From assembly GCA_033557465.1 (NCBI GenBank), contig CM066035.1, forward strand, positions 916,432,235-916,496,234: a stretch of 64,000 nucleotides of DNA, in the 5' to 3' direction. The translations under genes and the position numbers were made by a program. Below the pieces are notes generated by a model that was not told where the DNA came from, did no database searches, and worked only from the letters and a program-made list of their open reading frames with translations. Below are positions 21,839 through 32,250 of this stretch, piece after piece (positions within the stretch are counted from its first letter, which is position 1; each line of letters starts with the position of its first letter). This DNA comes from Ichthyophis bannanicus. Its lineage: Eukaryota; Chordata; Amphibia; Gymnophiona; Ichthyophiidae.

Positions 21839-23696
21839 GGGTACCTTTTCAGGCCCCAGCACACATAAGGGTGCTGACGACCGATGCTTCCTTAAAGAGC
21901 TGGGGTGCACATTGCCAGAGCATGTGCACTCAAGGCCTCTGGTCTCCTCGGGAGGCCACACAGCAGATCAATCTTTTGGAGCTGCGAGCAATCTGCTTGG
22001 CTCTGCAGACTTTTTCTCATGCCCTCTCTCACCAGTCTGTCTTAGTTCAGACGGACAATCAGGTAGCAATGTTCTATGTGAACAAGCAAGGGGGCACAGG
22101 GTCCAGACTCCTATGTCAGGAGGCGCAGGCCCTTTGCTCCTTTGCAGTCAAACAGGGCATTTTTCTCAAAGCAGTTTATCTACCTGGTCAGGAGAACTTC
22201 TTGGCAGACAAACTAAGCAGGATTCTCCAGCCTCACGAATAGCAGTTGAATCCACTGGTGGTCCAGCAGATCTTTCTACGATGGGGACTTCCATCAATCG
22301 ATCTCTTTGCAAGTCCACTGAACCGTCAGCTGCCCAGATTTTGCTCCAGACAGCCACATCCCCTGAGAATGGCAGCAGATGCATTTCTGATCTCTTGGTC
22401 TACGGGCCTCCTGTATGCGTTTCCTCCCATGCCCCTGGTGGCCCGAACTCTGTTCAAGATTCTACGGGACAAGGCCTTGGTGATTCTGGTAGCCCCCAGA
22501 TGGCCGAGCCAACCATGGTTTCCACTTCTTCTGCAGTTGGCGGTGGAAACTCCATTCCCTCTGGGGTTGCCACCCGATCTCCTGTCTCAGGATCAGGGTT
22601 CCTTTCTGCACCCCAATCTCAGATCCCTCAATCTGATGGCCTGGCTGCTGAAAGGATAGTGCTAGCTCCTTTACCTCTACCTAGGGAAGTTGAGGAGGTG
22701 GTCTTGCCCTCTAGGAGGCAGTCCACCAGAAAGTCCTATGCCCTCAAGTGGCATAGGTTCTCAATATGGTGTGCTCAGCGCAATGAAGATCCTTTCTCCT
22801 GCCTGGTGCCAGTAGTGCTACAATATCTACTTCACCTGTCAGGTCTAGGCCTTAAGTCCAACTCTGTTTGGGTCCACCTCAGTGCTCTATCAGCACTCCA
22901 CTCACCGGTGGAGGGTCAGTCTCTGTCGGTTCACCCCTTGGTGTCCTGCTTCCTCAGAGGCCTGCTTCTGCTCAAGCCTCCGATTTGTCCACCAGCCACT
23001 GAGTGGGATTTGAACGTCGTCTTGCACCAGCTTACTCGCCCACTGTTGGAGCCGATGACTACGTGCCATTTACGCTTCCTTTCTTGGAAGGCGCTCTTCC
23101 TAGTAGCTCTTACCTTGGCCAGACGTGTGAGTGAACTACAAGCTCTGGTTTCTGATAGACCGTACACACGGTTCTATAGGAACAGGGTGGTCCTACGGAC
23201 CCATCCGAAGTTCCTTCCAAAAGTTGTCTCCTCCTTCCACCTCAACCAGGAGGTTGTTCTTCCGACATTCTTTCCCAGGCCGCATACGAGCCGGGCTGAA
23301 ACAGTCTTGCATACCCTGGACTGTAAGAGGACGTTGTCCTTTTACATAGAGCTTACGCGGGGGCACCGAAGGGCTACTCAGCTCTTCGTCTCCTTTGACC
23401 CTATTAAACTGGGGTTGCCTGTCTCCAAGCGTACCTTGTCCACTTGGGTAGCAGATTGTATCGCCTGGGCATACAAGGTAGCCGGCCTCTCTTTGCAGGG
23501 TCGAGTTACGGCCCACCGTGTCAGGGCAAAAGCCGCATCAGTAGCTCATCTCCGCTCTGTTCCGTTGGCAGACATCTGCCGGGCCGCTACTTTGTCTTCA
23601 TGCCAGACTTTTGCAGCCCACTACTGCCTCGAGAGAGTGTCCCGAAGGGACAGTGCTTTCGGACAGGCGGTACTTCGTAATCTCTTTGAGGTTTAG
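21780..23696 (+). CDS. DIRS-C tyrosine recombinase, open reading frame
   Basis: A 638-codon open frame. The first start-like codon is a GTG at 21780, and the first 20 or so residues are RT sequence brought in by the indel at 21838, so the real start is unknown. Residues to about 300 are Ser/Pro/Gly-rich and overlap RNase H and the MT-like region in the -1 frame. The recombinase proper begins near residue 315 (RKSYALKWHRFSIWC). Catalytic region: LARRVSELQAL (box I Arg), ELTRGHRRATQLFVSFDP, then TAHRVRAKAASVAHLRS (His-x-x-Arg), ICRAATLSS (B has Trp at the Leu position) and TFAAHYCLE (nucleophile Tyr). It would join a circular element DNA to the target by site-specific strand exchange. This is the only uninterrupted recombinase among the DIRS copies here. 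Confidence 0.88.
   Translation: MSKPLLDSLQWWLHLPNSQRGTFSGPSTHKGADDRCFLKELGCTLPEHVHSRPLVSSGGHTADQSFGAASNLLGSADFFSCPLSPVCLSSDGQSGSNVLCEQARGHRVQTPMSGGAGPLLLCSQTGHFSQSSLSTWSGELLGRQTKQDSPASRIAVESTGGPADLSTMGTSINRSLCKSTEPSAAQILLQTATSPENGSRCISDLLVYGPPVCVSSHAPGGPNSVQDSTGQGLGDSGSPQMAEPTMVSTSSAVGGGNSIPSGVATRSPVSGSGFLSAPQSQIPQSDGLAAERIVLAPLPLPREVEEVVLPSRRQSTRKSYALKWHRFSIWCAQRNEDPFSCLVPVVLQYLLHLSGLGLKSNSVWVHLSALSALHSPVEGQSLSVHPLVSCFLRGLLLLKPPICPPATEWDLNVVLHQLTRPLLEPMTTCHLRFLSWKALFLVALTLARRVSELQALVSDRPYTRFYRNRVVLRTHPKFLPKVVSSFHLNQEVVLPTFFPRPHTSRAETVLHTLDCKRTLSFYIELTRGHRRATQLFVSFDPIKLGLPVSKRTLSTWVADCIAWAYKVAGLSLQGRVTAHRVRAKAASVAHLRSVPLADICRAATLSSCQTFAAHYCLERVSRRDSAFGQAVLRNLFEV
21839..22659 (+). pseudogene. 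DIRS-C RNase H and methyltransferase-like region
   Basis: RNase H: VLTTDASLKSWGAHC at about 21870, LLELRAICLALQ, VQTDNQVAMFYVNKQGGTG, LADKLSRILQPHE, then TAG at 22240-22242 where B has Trp. The MT-like region follows in frame (DLFASPLNRQLP, ADAFLISWS, VAPRWPSQPWF, MAWLLKG, stop 22659). Overlapped along its whole length by the recombinase frame. Confidence 0.85.
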
Positions 23697-23839
23697 GCAA
23701 CTCCTACCCTCCGGCTCTTGTGTTGGGCTACCGTACGGGGGCGTTCTCAGAAGATATTCTTATCACGGATGCTGAGGCTCTTAAGAGGGAGGCATTTTTT
23801 CAGCTTTGGGTTCCCGGTAGCCTAGAGCTTGGGAGTCCC

Positions 23840-23934
23840 ATATGTGAGGACTGACTTCCTGCTTGGTCCTGGAGAAAGAGTAGTTACTCACCTGTAACAG
23901 GTGTTCTCCAGGAGCAGTAGGAATCAGTCCTCAC
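23840..23934. repeat. internal complementary region of DIRS-C
   Basis: Same organisation as in B: CCTGGAGAAAGAGTAG, CACCTGTAACAGGTG, CTCCAGGAGCAGTAGG. It matches the fused right and left ends of C on the opposite strand. Confidence 0.85.
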
Positions 23935-24008
23935 GACCCTCCCTCCTCCCCTGGAGTTGCAGTCATATGCTTTATTTTGTTTTTTTGCTGTCTTTTAGCT
24001 ATGTCATC

Positions 24009-24195
24009 AGACTGAACAAGATGGCACCCTTTGGCTGGAAGGGGACCGCGCAGGCGCGCTGCATTCCCAAAGGCTTTCTTGGAAAGCTGGGGAAATGCTC
24101 CGCACGGGGGCTCCATTGGCGCCGACGTCACCCATATGTGAGGACTGATTCCTGCTGCTCCTGGAGAACACCTGTTAAAGGTGAGTAACTACTCT
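24009..24195 (-). repeat. right inverted terminal repeat of DIRS-C
   Basis: Reverse complement of the left ITR plus the terminal extension ending GTGAGTAACTACTCT at 24195. Confidence 0.9.
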
Positions 24196-25310
24196 ATCTC
24201 ACAATAATACCTATTTAAAGGATAATGACCTACCAATACTTACATTCAAATTTAACATGAGTTTCCACACAATTACTTATTATACAATAACCCCAAAGGT
24301 TACACCAATATTTCCCAACTATCTCTACTACTCATACAAATTTAATTTTACCATGATCATAAACATAATCTGAGTGTACTCAGCTCCATTCTGCTGGATG
24401 ACTTTCAAAAAACATATCTAGAGATCCCCCTTCCAATACATATGCAAATCCAACCATCGATTATGGTGATGTTTTCCCGGAACCACTGAATACGTTTATG
24501 CGATATCACAGCCTCGATAATAGTTCACTGCAAAGCCTTGGCAAATAGAAATATCTGCTAGAAACTATCTTCATCACATCCCATCCCATCATGGTTACTA
24601 CTAAAAATCATAAAATACAAATTAATAATCTTATTAACCAAACTAAAATATTAGCAATGATCTTATAAAATGTACCTACCAGGCTGAAAAACATAGAGGC
24701 ACTTGAACGCACTCTAAACATCAAAAATGAAGAATAGAAGCAATCGCATTACCAATCAATAGAATCTGTACGTTTTTCCACCGTAATGTATGAAATTACC
24801 ATAAATCATAGTTTCACTGGGTTAATTGCTTCTTCAGGGAAACTACCTATATAAAACAGACCACATTCAAAACTAAAACACTATAGCCCACACACACACC
24901 ACATACATCTAATTAAAAGGACGAAACCTACCACAAGGTTAACTCTCCATTCTCAGTACCTCAAGCAAATGGATAACGGTGAACGAAAAAAACGCCAGCG
25001 CTTGTGCATTTATAGCCAACTCCAAAAACGCCATCAGGTTAATAAAACCAATGCCATTCCACCTGAGCATTTAACCCATTCGGTTCCATAGTGTTCCAAC
25101 GGAAAATAAATTGCTGTTCTCTGTGGCAAAGAAGCCGCTGATAATTAACACCACAAGATGCATTTGTAAAGAACAGAAATCACAGGTATGAGAATCTTGT
25201 AAGCTAAAGAGGCATTATTAACTACCCTGAAAGAAATCTTAAGAAGAGCAACAGTGATATTCTGGCCATGCTGACATTTGCTGTTTGTGCTAAAGAAACT
25301 AGCTAATCTA
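24196..25310 (-). pseudogene. Penelope-like element remnant, 3' end
   Basis: On the minus strand, about 25150-25050 encodes REQQFIFRWNTMEPNGLNAQ, which aligns with the end of the PLE protein at 1141 (LEQKWIFRLHSVQPEGLNQQ). Upstream, 25260-25150 (QHGQNITVALLKISFRVV) corresponds to the segment before it. Downstream at 24841-24800 (minus) is CCTGAAGAAGC followed by GTGAAAC, a decayed hammerhead-type core. The rest, to 24196, is AT-rich terminal-repeat-like sequence that may continue on the far side of DIRS-C. Confidence 0.65.
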
Positions 25311-26239
25311 GGGGACCCTAACAATGCCTGTGTCCTGAAAAATGGGACTGTTGATTTAGAAATAGTATATGAGTGAGTATGGAAAGGCTTCTTGTTTGGA
25401 TGAGAAACGGAGCTTGTATTTTTAGTCCTTGGACTCCATACTATTATGTTATACCAGCTGTTATTTATAGGTTCAGGGCATCTTTTGGCAGAAGTATTTT
25501 TTTTGTGACTGAAAGTGATACTGTGTGTGTGTGTGTGTAGTTTGAGGGTTGCATGGGAGGATCTGGTGTGCTCATCTGCGATTCAGGGAGGACATGAATG
25601 CCTGGCCAGTACCTGGACCCTACAGATGACCGCAGCTTCATCAGGTGCCAGTGTGGTAGGGCAGAAAAAAAATCACAAAAGGTTCTCCATAGCTAAATGT
25701 CAGAACAAATCCCTTTCAATAATAAGAGACCTTTGGAATAAGAGCACTCAACAGTGCCTTTTAGGCTGAATTCAGGTCTCATACAGCATTAACTAATGCA
25801 AGGAATGAGTTGGCCCAGAGGACAGATTATGTAGGCTTTCAGTAATGCTCTATAATAATCTGACTCACATTTCTCAGGCAGCAGGCTAGATTATGATAGA
25901 GAGTGCATGCAGACAGCTTTTACTGAGAACCTGTCTGAACTTTCTTTGGATTTCATTGTTTCAGAACATTGAAATGAAGACCTAAAAGCACAGGGTAAAT
26001 ATAGCTGCTAAGAGCCAAAATCAGGACGGTGTAGCCTCCTGGAGGAAATTCAGCACTGTTCCACAGTGATTCTTCTAGCTGGATCTATTCTCTACTAGGT
26101 CAGAAGGTCATTGTTTTGTTTTTGTGGCAAAATACATTCTTGCAAAGTATTTTGGTTGCCTTTTACTCTGATAAATAAGTAGCCCCATTCCCCACTTATT
26201 GAAAATGAGCTCTCCATTTCCATAAGTGGAGAATGGAGT
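25311..26239. other. unannotated interval with a (TG)n run
   Basis: No gene or recognisable element. A short TG microsatellite lies at about 25522-25538. Confidence 0.4.
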
Positions 26240-26384
26240 GGAGTGGAGGAGTGGCCTAGTGGTTGGGGGCAAGGTACTTCAAGCCAGAAGGTTGGGGGTT
26301 CAAATCCCACTAGAGGACAGCAACCTTGGGCAAGAAGGACTGGGGTTTCTAGTCCCACAGGTGCTCCTTGTGGTCTTGGGCAAG
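26240..26384 (+). mobile_element. tRNA-derived SINE
   Basis: The head resembles a tRNA: an A-box-like GTGGCCTAGTGG near 26251-26262 and a B box GGTTCAAATCC at 26297-26307, the two parts of a pol III promoter. The body contains CTTGGGCAAG twice, as in MIR/CORE-type SINE bodies. It runs directly into the L2 tail. It is not a functional tRNA gene: no closed acceptor stem is apparent. Confidence 0.75.
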
Positions 26385-27979
26385 CCATTTATTTATTTAT
26401 CTATTTTCTTCTATACCGCGGGCGGTTTACATGAAACATCTTAACAATTGTACACAGTTGTATACATTTACATTGAACAATTGGATTCAACTATTTACAT
26501 TGAACAGTCAGATTCAACTATTTACATTGAACAATAAACTTCAACTTTATGATATATTAATATAAACAACCGTTATACTATTTACATTGGATATTTACAG
26601 TGGATGTGTGTTGTGTGTAGGGCATGTGTAGTTAGGTATTGGAATTTATTTCCTTTTATGTCGTATGTCAGGAGTGTGTGGTGTGTAGGACAGATATATA
26701 TTTTGGAATTTATTTCCTTTTATGACGTAAGTCAGAAATGTGTGTGTGTGTGTGGGGGGGGGGGCAAACAGGGAGTTATTTAATTTTGATTACGGGCGTT
26801 TGTGCATGTGAGTCCATGGTTGTTATGGAGGTCTTTTATGATGCGGAGGTCTATTGGGAGGTCGTTCCAGAGCGTAGGGGCAGTGAATGTGAATGCTCTG
26901 GAGCTAGTGGTTTTCTTAGTCTTCCTGAAAGCTTTTGGTGTGATAAGGGAGTGGGCTGCGTTTTGTCTGTGTGATCTAGTTTCGGTTGGTGAATGCAGTA
27001 GTGTGGATAGGTGTGAGGGGGCTATGTCATTTATGAGTTTAAAGGTTGTTAGGATAATTTTGTATCTGATTCGGCTGTTAATTGGGAGCCAGTGTAATTC
27101 TAGCAGTATTGGGGTTACGTGGTCTGTTAGTCGAGCTTTAGCAATTACTTTTGCACAGATGTTCTGAGCTCTTTGGAGAAGGTATGTGTTTTTTTGTGGG
27201 AGGCCTATTAAGAGACTATTGCAATAGTCGAAGTGGGGGGTGATTAGTGTACTCATTACAGATCTAAAATCTTGTGTTTCGAGGAGTGGCCTTAGGTGCT
27301 GAATAGTTTTAAGTTTATAGTAGATGGTTTTTACGGTTTGTTTTATGTGTGGTAGCATGGTAAGTGTGTGATCTATTATTACACCTAAGTATTTTACCTC
27401 TTTTCTAACAGGTATGGATGTTTTGTTGATTGTGATTGTTTCTGGGAAGGTGTTCTCAGTCATAGATGACCTTGTTACGAACATTGCTTCCGTTTTTTTG
27501 AGGTTGATGCTGAGGTAGTTAGATTTCAACCAGGAGGAAGTCTCAGTCATGCATTCTGATAGTGTGTCATATGAAGGGTTTTTAGTGGTTATGGGGATAG
27601 CGAGCATGATGTCGTCTGCATATATAAAGTGGTTAATCCTGTGTTTTTTAAATATGTTTGTTATAGGTTGTAGGTACAGGTTAAATAGGAGGGCGGAAAG
27701 GGCTGATCCCTGGGGTATTCCTTGGCCTTGGGGGAATGTTTCTGATGCCTCTTGGTCAATTTGGACGCGTATTAGTCTATGTGTGATGTAGGACTTGAAC
27801 CATTTAAGGACAGTCCTGCCTATTCCTAAGCTTTGTAGTCTGTTGATCAGTGAGGGGTGGTTGATGTTGTCAAAGGCGGCAGAAATATCTATGAAGAGAA
27901 GTAGGAAGCCTTGGTTGTTATCATCTGTACCTCTGATGAGGAAGTCCATTAGGGTGATCAATAACCCTCCATAGCCCAT
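26385..27979 (-). mobile_element. L2 LINE, 5'-truncated
   Basis: Minus-strand L2 element. Its 3' tail (ATAAATAAAT repeats and ACCGCGGTATA-type block) is at 26385-26420, its 3' UTR extends to about 26780, and its RT lies at 26780-27979. The 5' end is lost at about 27979, where a plus-strand L2 3' end begins. A G run at 26753-26762 follows a TG microsatellite within the UTR. Confidence 0.88.
26780..27979 (-). pseudogene. L2 reverse transcriptase (partial)
   Basis: An open frame of 399 codons with L2 RT motifs in order: LLFIDISAAFDNINH, LGIGRTVLKWFKSYI, QGIPQGSALSALLFNLYL, catalytic YADDIMLAI, INLKKTEAMFV, VKYLGVIID, LITPHFDYCNSLLIGLP and LLELHWLPINSRIRYK, then the C-terminal region with TLWNDLPIDLR. 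The final residues after RIIKDL diverge from the other L2 here and look frameshifted. It lacks the endonuclease and RT N terminus. Confidence 0.88.
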
Positions 27980-28110
27980 GTTCCCTGTAAAATAGTTATC
28001 TCCAATTTATAATGACCTGTTCAATGTAATTTCAGTTTGTTCAATGTAAACTGCACTGATGCAGAATAGCACAGAATATAAGAGAATGTAAATAAAATAA
28101 ATAAATATCA
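27980..28110 (+). mobile_element. L2 3' end fragment, plus strand
   Basis: Near match to the reverse complement of 51903-52040: CATGTTCCCTGTAAAATAG, TTCAATGTAAACTGCACTG, then AAATAAAATAAATAAATA. It is an L2 3' UTR and tail, head-to-head with the truncated minus-strand L2. Confidence 0.75.
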
Positions 28111-28314
28111 AACAGATTATTTTATTATATAGTTTACTGGTACAAATAATAATAATTTTTGGCTGCTGTGGGCAAAGGTGAAATCAGATTTCAGCAGGTG
28201 TGTCTGGGTAGTGGCTTTTGCTAAATATTCAATGTCAGCGGTGTCTGGCATGGGCTATCTGGAGACCCAAACCACATTAAGTTAGGCCTGCTTTTTTTGG
28301 CCCAACTATATATA
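28111..28314. other. unannotated spacer
   Basis: No gene. It contains a partial GCTATCTGGAG / TTAGGCC segment that may be a fragment of the adjacent TIR element family. Confidence 0.3.
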
Positions 28315-28812
28315 GGGCCCGATATTAAATTGGGACAGATATGGCGCATAGCCATTGCTGCCGACCTCTAACCTTGGATATTGAATATCCAGGATCACCG
28401 CACAGCTTCTGACACCGGAGAAGCTAACCGGGTAGCAGCAATATTGCACCGGTACCCAGTTCGCTGCCACGGGTAAACCTAGGCCAGTTTTTGCTTCTCC
28501 TAGTTTTACCTGCAAGTTGCTAACCAGGTAGTGGGACAATATCGCCGCTACCTGGTTAGCGACTGTCACCATCCACGGCACGTCCCGGAATGCCCATGAC
28601 ACGCTCTGATGCTAAGCAGTTAGCATCGGGGCATATAGTGGCATTAGTTGGGGATATTCAGCGGCACTAACCATGTTATTGTATCCCGTTCAGCGGCACT
28701 AACCATGTTATTGTATCCCGTTCAGTGGCACTAACCATGTTATTGTATTCCGTTGAATATCCCGTTCAGTGGTATTTACATGGTTTACAGGTCAGTACAG
28801 AATATCGGGCCC
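28315..28812. mobile_element. non-autonomous DNA element with GGGCCCGATATT inverted ends
   Basis: Begins GGGCCCGATATT (28315-28326) and ends AATATCGGGCCC (28801-28812), perfect 12-base inverted repeats, flanked by TATA on the left and ATA on the right. The interior is made of related inverted TTAGC/GCTAA blocks. No coding capacity. Relatives lie at 17641-18000 and 44655-45025. The short TA-containing flank fits a TA target duplication, but superfamily is not determined. Confidence 0.7.
28659..28754 (+). repeat. 32-bp tandem repeat, three copies
   Basis: Three units of 32 bases, each starting CAGCGGCACTAACC or CAGTGGCACTAACC and ending TCCCGTT or TTCCGTT, inside the TIR element. Confidence 0.9.
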
Positions 28813-28944
28813 ATAGTTTCTTATTTGGTTAGCGGAGTGAAAATTGATGCTAACTAGATAAGTGCTTGGATCATCCTGGCACAATCCAGACAGTGCTGCA
28901 GCGGTTAGAGGAAATATTCAGTGGTACTGTACAACGTGTTTGTT

Positions 28945-28985
28945 TCTACTACTATTCAATAGTTTTATAGCACTATTAAGGATAT
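28945..28985 (+). repeat. dispersed repeat copy interrupted by the RTE LINE (left part)
   Basis: TTTCTACTACTATTCAATAG... resembles the repeat at 17305-17640; the match continues after the LINE at 32272 (GCAGTGCTGCATAAATACA). Confidence 0.55.
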
Positions 28986-29223
28986 CTCTCACTTGGTTTG
29001 CAGCTTGTCGTGCTGTGAGGGCTTGCGTGCATCAGTGATGCTGAGAGCTAAACTATCGGTAGTTTAACTAGACCAAGACAAACCACCCATCTGGGCAGCA
29101 GAAGAATGGGATAGTGTTGACAGCGGAGGATCACATTTTTGTGACAACGGCAACAACACCAAACTTAAACTGCACGGAAGAAAGGCCCGGCAATCTACTT
29201 CTGTATCTTGCCATGAAAACCCA

Positions 29224-30564
29224 ATGGATAGTTACAACAAAACAAATTGTGCTATGGTGCTGGAAGATGAGACCCCCAGGTCGGAAGGCACTCAACTAGC
29301 TACTGGGGAAGAGCTGAAGACTTTTCAGAGTAAAGCCAGCAATTATGATGTGGTTGGATCAAAGCCCTCGGGAAGTCTGACTGCTGATGTAGCTGCGCAT
29401 GAAATGAGAGTCAGAAGCTGTAAAGATGTCTTATGCATTGGAACATGGAACGTACGAAGCATGAACCAAGGGAAGTTGAAGGTGGTCAAGAATGAAATGG
29501 AACGTGTACAACTTGATCTGTTGGGTGTCAGCGAAATGAAATGGACTGGTATCGGGCACTTTGCATCAGATGATCACATGGTCTACTATGCTGGAAATGA
29601 AAGACAAAGAAGAAATGGTGTTGTATTTATAATAAAGAAGAAACTTGCAAGAACTGTAATGAAATACAATGCAGTCAGCGAACGCTTAATCTCTTTTCGT
29701 CTACGAGGATTGCCTATCAACACAACTATAGTTCAAGTATATGCCCCAACAACAGCTGCAGAAGAGAATGAAATTGAAGAGTTCTATGAACAAGTACAAG
29801 CTGAAATTGACAGAACATGCAAACAGGATATCCTGATAGTCATGGGTGACTGGAATGCAAAAGTTGGCAACAAAGAAGAAGGCAAAGTAGTTGGAAAATA
29901 TGGACTTGGCAACAGAAATGAAGCTGGAGAAAGACTGATAGAATTCTGCAAGACCAACGATCTATTCATCTCAAACACCTTCTTCCAGCAACACAAGCGG
30001 CGACTGTACACATGGATTTCACCCAATGGATTGTATAAAAATCAAATTGACTACATCTGTGGAAGGCAACGATGGAAAAGCTCTATAACATCAACAAAGA
30101 CAAAACCTGGAGCTGACTGTGGTACAGATCATCAACTACTAGTATGCAAACTCAAGCTAAAGTTGAAAAAGAGCAAACCACTCATGAATGCAGCAAAATA
30201 TGACCTTGAGAATATACCACTGGAATTTAAAGACTGCCTGCAAAATCGATTTGCTGCTTTAGATACAAATGACAGAGCTCCGGAAGAGTTATGGAATGAC
30301 ATCAAGAAGATTGTGTTGGAAGAAAGCGAGAAGTCTCTACAAAAGGTGAAAAAGCAAAAACGGCCAAAATGGATGACGGAAGAAACTCTGAAAATTGCCC
30401 AGAAACGCAGTGAAGCTAAAGCCAGAGGAGAAAGAAAGACAATTGCAGAACTCAACAGAGATTTCCAATGTGCAGCAAGACAGGACAAGGAAAAGTACTA
30501 CAATGACACTTGCAAGGAAATAGAAGCAGAAACTATTAGAGGAAGACAAGATCGGCTTTCCTAA
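29224..30564 (+). pseudogene. RTE/BovB apurinic-type endonuclease domain
   Basis: A 446-codon frame from ATG 29224. APE-type endonuclease motifs: CIGTWNVRSMNQGKL (Asn of motif I), LLGVSEMKWTG (Glu), VQVYAPTTAAEENE, IVMGDWNAKVG (Asp/Asn), GLGNRNEAGERLIEFC, LYTWISPNG, QIDYICGRQRW and GADCGTDHQLLV (terminal Asp-His). All catalytic positions I can place are present. The domain nicks target DNA for primed reverse transcription. The frame ends at a TAA at 30562 after a single-base shift; the same protein would continue into the RT frame at about 30570. Confidence 0.93.
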
Positions 30565-32250
30565 AGCTACGAGAGTTAAAGAAAAAGTTCCAGCCTCGAA
30601 TTGGAATGTTACAAGATGCTCAAGGTTCTATGTTGAATGATGCTGAGAAGATCAAGAAAAGGTGGAAGGTATATACAGAGTTTTTATATGATAAAGATCA
30701 AGTGGACCAACAGCCGTTTCAACCTGTACCTTATGATCAGGAACCATTGGTGATGAAAGAAGAAGTTGAAGCAGCATTGAAAGCCTTATCAAAGAACAAA
30801 GCACCAGGCATTGATGGCATTCCTATAGAAGTATTGCAGCAATCTGATGCAGCTGTTACCATACTTACAAGGCTCTGCCAAGAAATATGGAAGACAACAT
30901 CATGGCCAACTGAAAGGAAAAGATCTGTGTTTATACCAATACTAAAGAAAGGTGATCCAACTGACTGTGAAAATTATCGAACAATCGCTCTGATCCCACA
31001 TGCCAGCAAGATTCTACTGAAGATTATTCAAAAGAGACTACAACCATACCTGGAACAAGAACTACCTGAAGTGCAAGCAGGGTTCAGGAAAAGGCGAGGA
31101 ACGAGAGACATCATTGCGGATGTGAGATGGATCCTTGAAAAGACAAGAATACCTAAAGGATATCTATTTGTGCTTTATCGACTATAGCAAGGCTTTTGAC
31201 TGTGTAAACCATGAGAAACTCTGGGCCACATTAAGCATGGGTATACCAGAACACCTGATCGTTCTCTTGTGCAATCTGTACATTGATCAAGAAGCAACAG
31301 TTCGAACGGAACAAGGAGAAACAGAATGGTTTAAAATAAGCAAAGGTGTAAGACAAGGCTGCATACTTTCCCCCTACCTGTTTAATTTATATGCAGAACA
31401 AATCATCAGAGGAGCAGGATTGTATGAAGACAACAGAGGTTTGAAGATTGGTGGAAGACTCATCAACAACCTTCGCTATGCCGATGATACTACATTACTG
31501 GCTGAAAGTGAAGATGATCTGAGACATTTGCTTCTCACAATCAAAGAACATAGTCTCAAAATGGGCCTGCACCTTAATGTAAAGAAGACAAAGATCATGA
31601 CAACTGGCATAATCAACAGGTTCATCGTTGAAGGAGAAGAAATTGAAACTGTGAACAACTTTAACCTACTTGGATCAACTATCAATAAAGAAGCAACAAG
31701 CAGTCAAGAAATCAAACGACGCATTGCTCTTGGCAGAATGGCTATGAAAGACCTAGATAAGATTCTCAAGAGCAGAGATGTCTCTCTCCATACAAAGATT
31801 CGACTTGTTCAAGCCATGGTATTTTCAATAACATCATATGGATGTGAAAGCTGGACAGTGAAAAAGACAGACAGGAAGAAAATTGATGCCTTTGAATTAT
31901 GGTGCTGGCGGCGAATACTGTGTATACCATGGACTGCCCGAAGAACAAACCAGTCAGTACTAGAGGAGATCAAACCTAAGCTTTCTTTAGTAGCTCAGAT
32001 GACAAGACTTCGACTTTCATGCTTTGGACACATCATGCGAAGAGAGAGATCATTAGAGAAAGACATCATGCTTGGCAAGATAGAAGGTCAACGCAAAAGA
32101 GGAAGGCCAGCAATGAGATGGATCGATACAATAACAGCAGCTATGGGTACCAGTCTGTCAACAATGAGCCACCTGACTGAAGACCGAACACAATTTAGGA
32201 AAGCTATCCAGAGGGTCGCCATGAGTCGACTCCGACTCGACGGCACTTAA
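30565..32250 (+). pseudogene. RTE/BovB reverse transcriptase with one internal frameshift
   Basis: RT motifs: KNKAPGIDGIPIEVLQ, PTDCENYRTIALIPHASKI, QAGFRKRRGTRD, then a frameshift at about 31140-31180, then CFIDYSKAFDCVNHEKLW, KGVRQGCILSPYLFNLY, catalytic YADDTTLLAE, HLNVKKTKIMTTG and the RTE/BovB C-terminal block WCWRRILCIPWTARRTN, FGHIMRRE and GKIEGQRKRGRPAMRWID. It ends MSRLRLDGT with TAA at 32248-32250. Two single-base frameshifts are the only obvious breaks in the element. Confidence 0.93.

Larger units (their letters stand above)
18420..24195 (+). mobile_element. DIRS-type retrotransposon C (complete ends)
   Basis: Full-length sister of B. Left ITR 18420-18583, gag from 18829, RT, RNase H, MT-like region, recombinase to 23696, internal complementary region 23840-23934, right ITR 24009-24195. 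The first and last bases follow from the internal complementary region, which reads CTACTCTTTCTCCAGG across the end-to-end junction on the minus strand. No target duplication. gag and RT are damaged, but the recombinase frame is open. Confidence 0.92.

Noticed and set aside
20261..21868. 535-codon open frame across DIRS-C
   Set aside because: Only its first part (to about 20750) is gag. The rest is the wrong frame over RT, open because C lost the gag stop and the sequence is Pro/Ser-rich.
26251..26310. tRNA gene
   Set aside because: A and B boxes are present, but the sequence cannot form a closed tRNA and runs into a SINE body.
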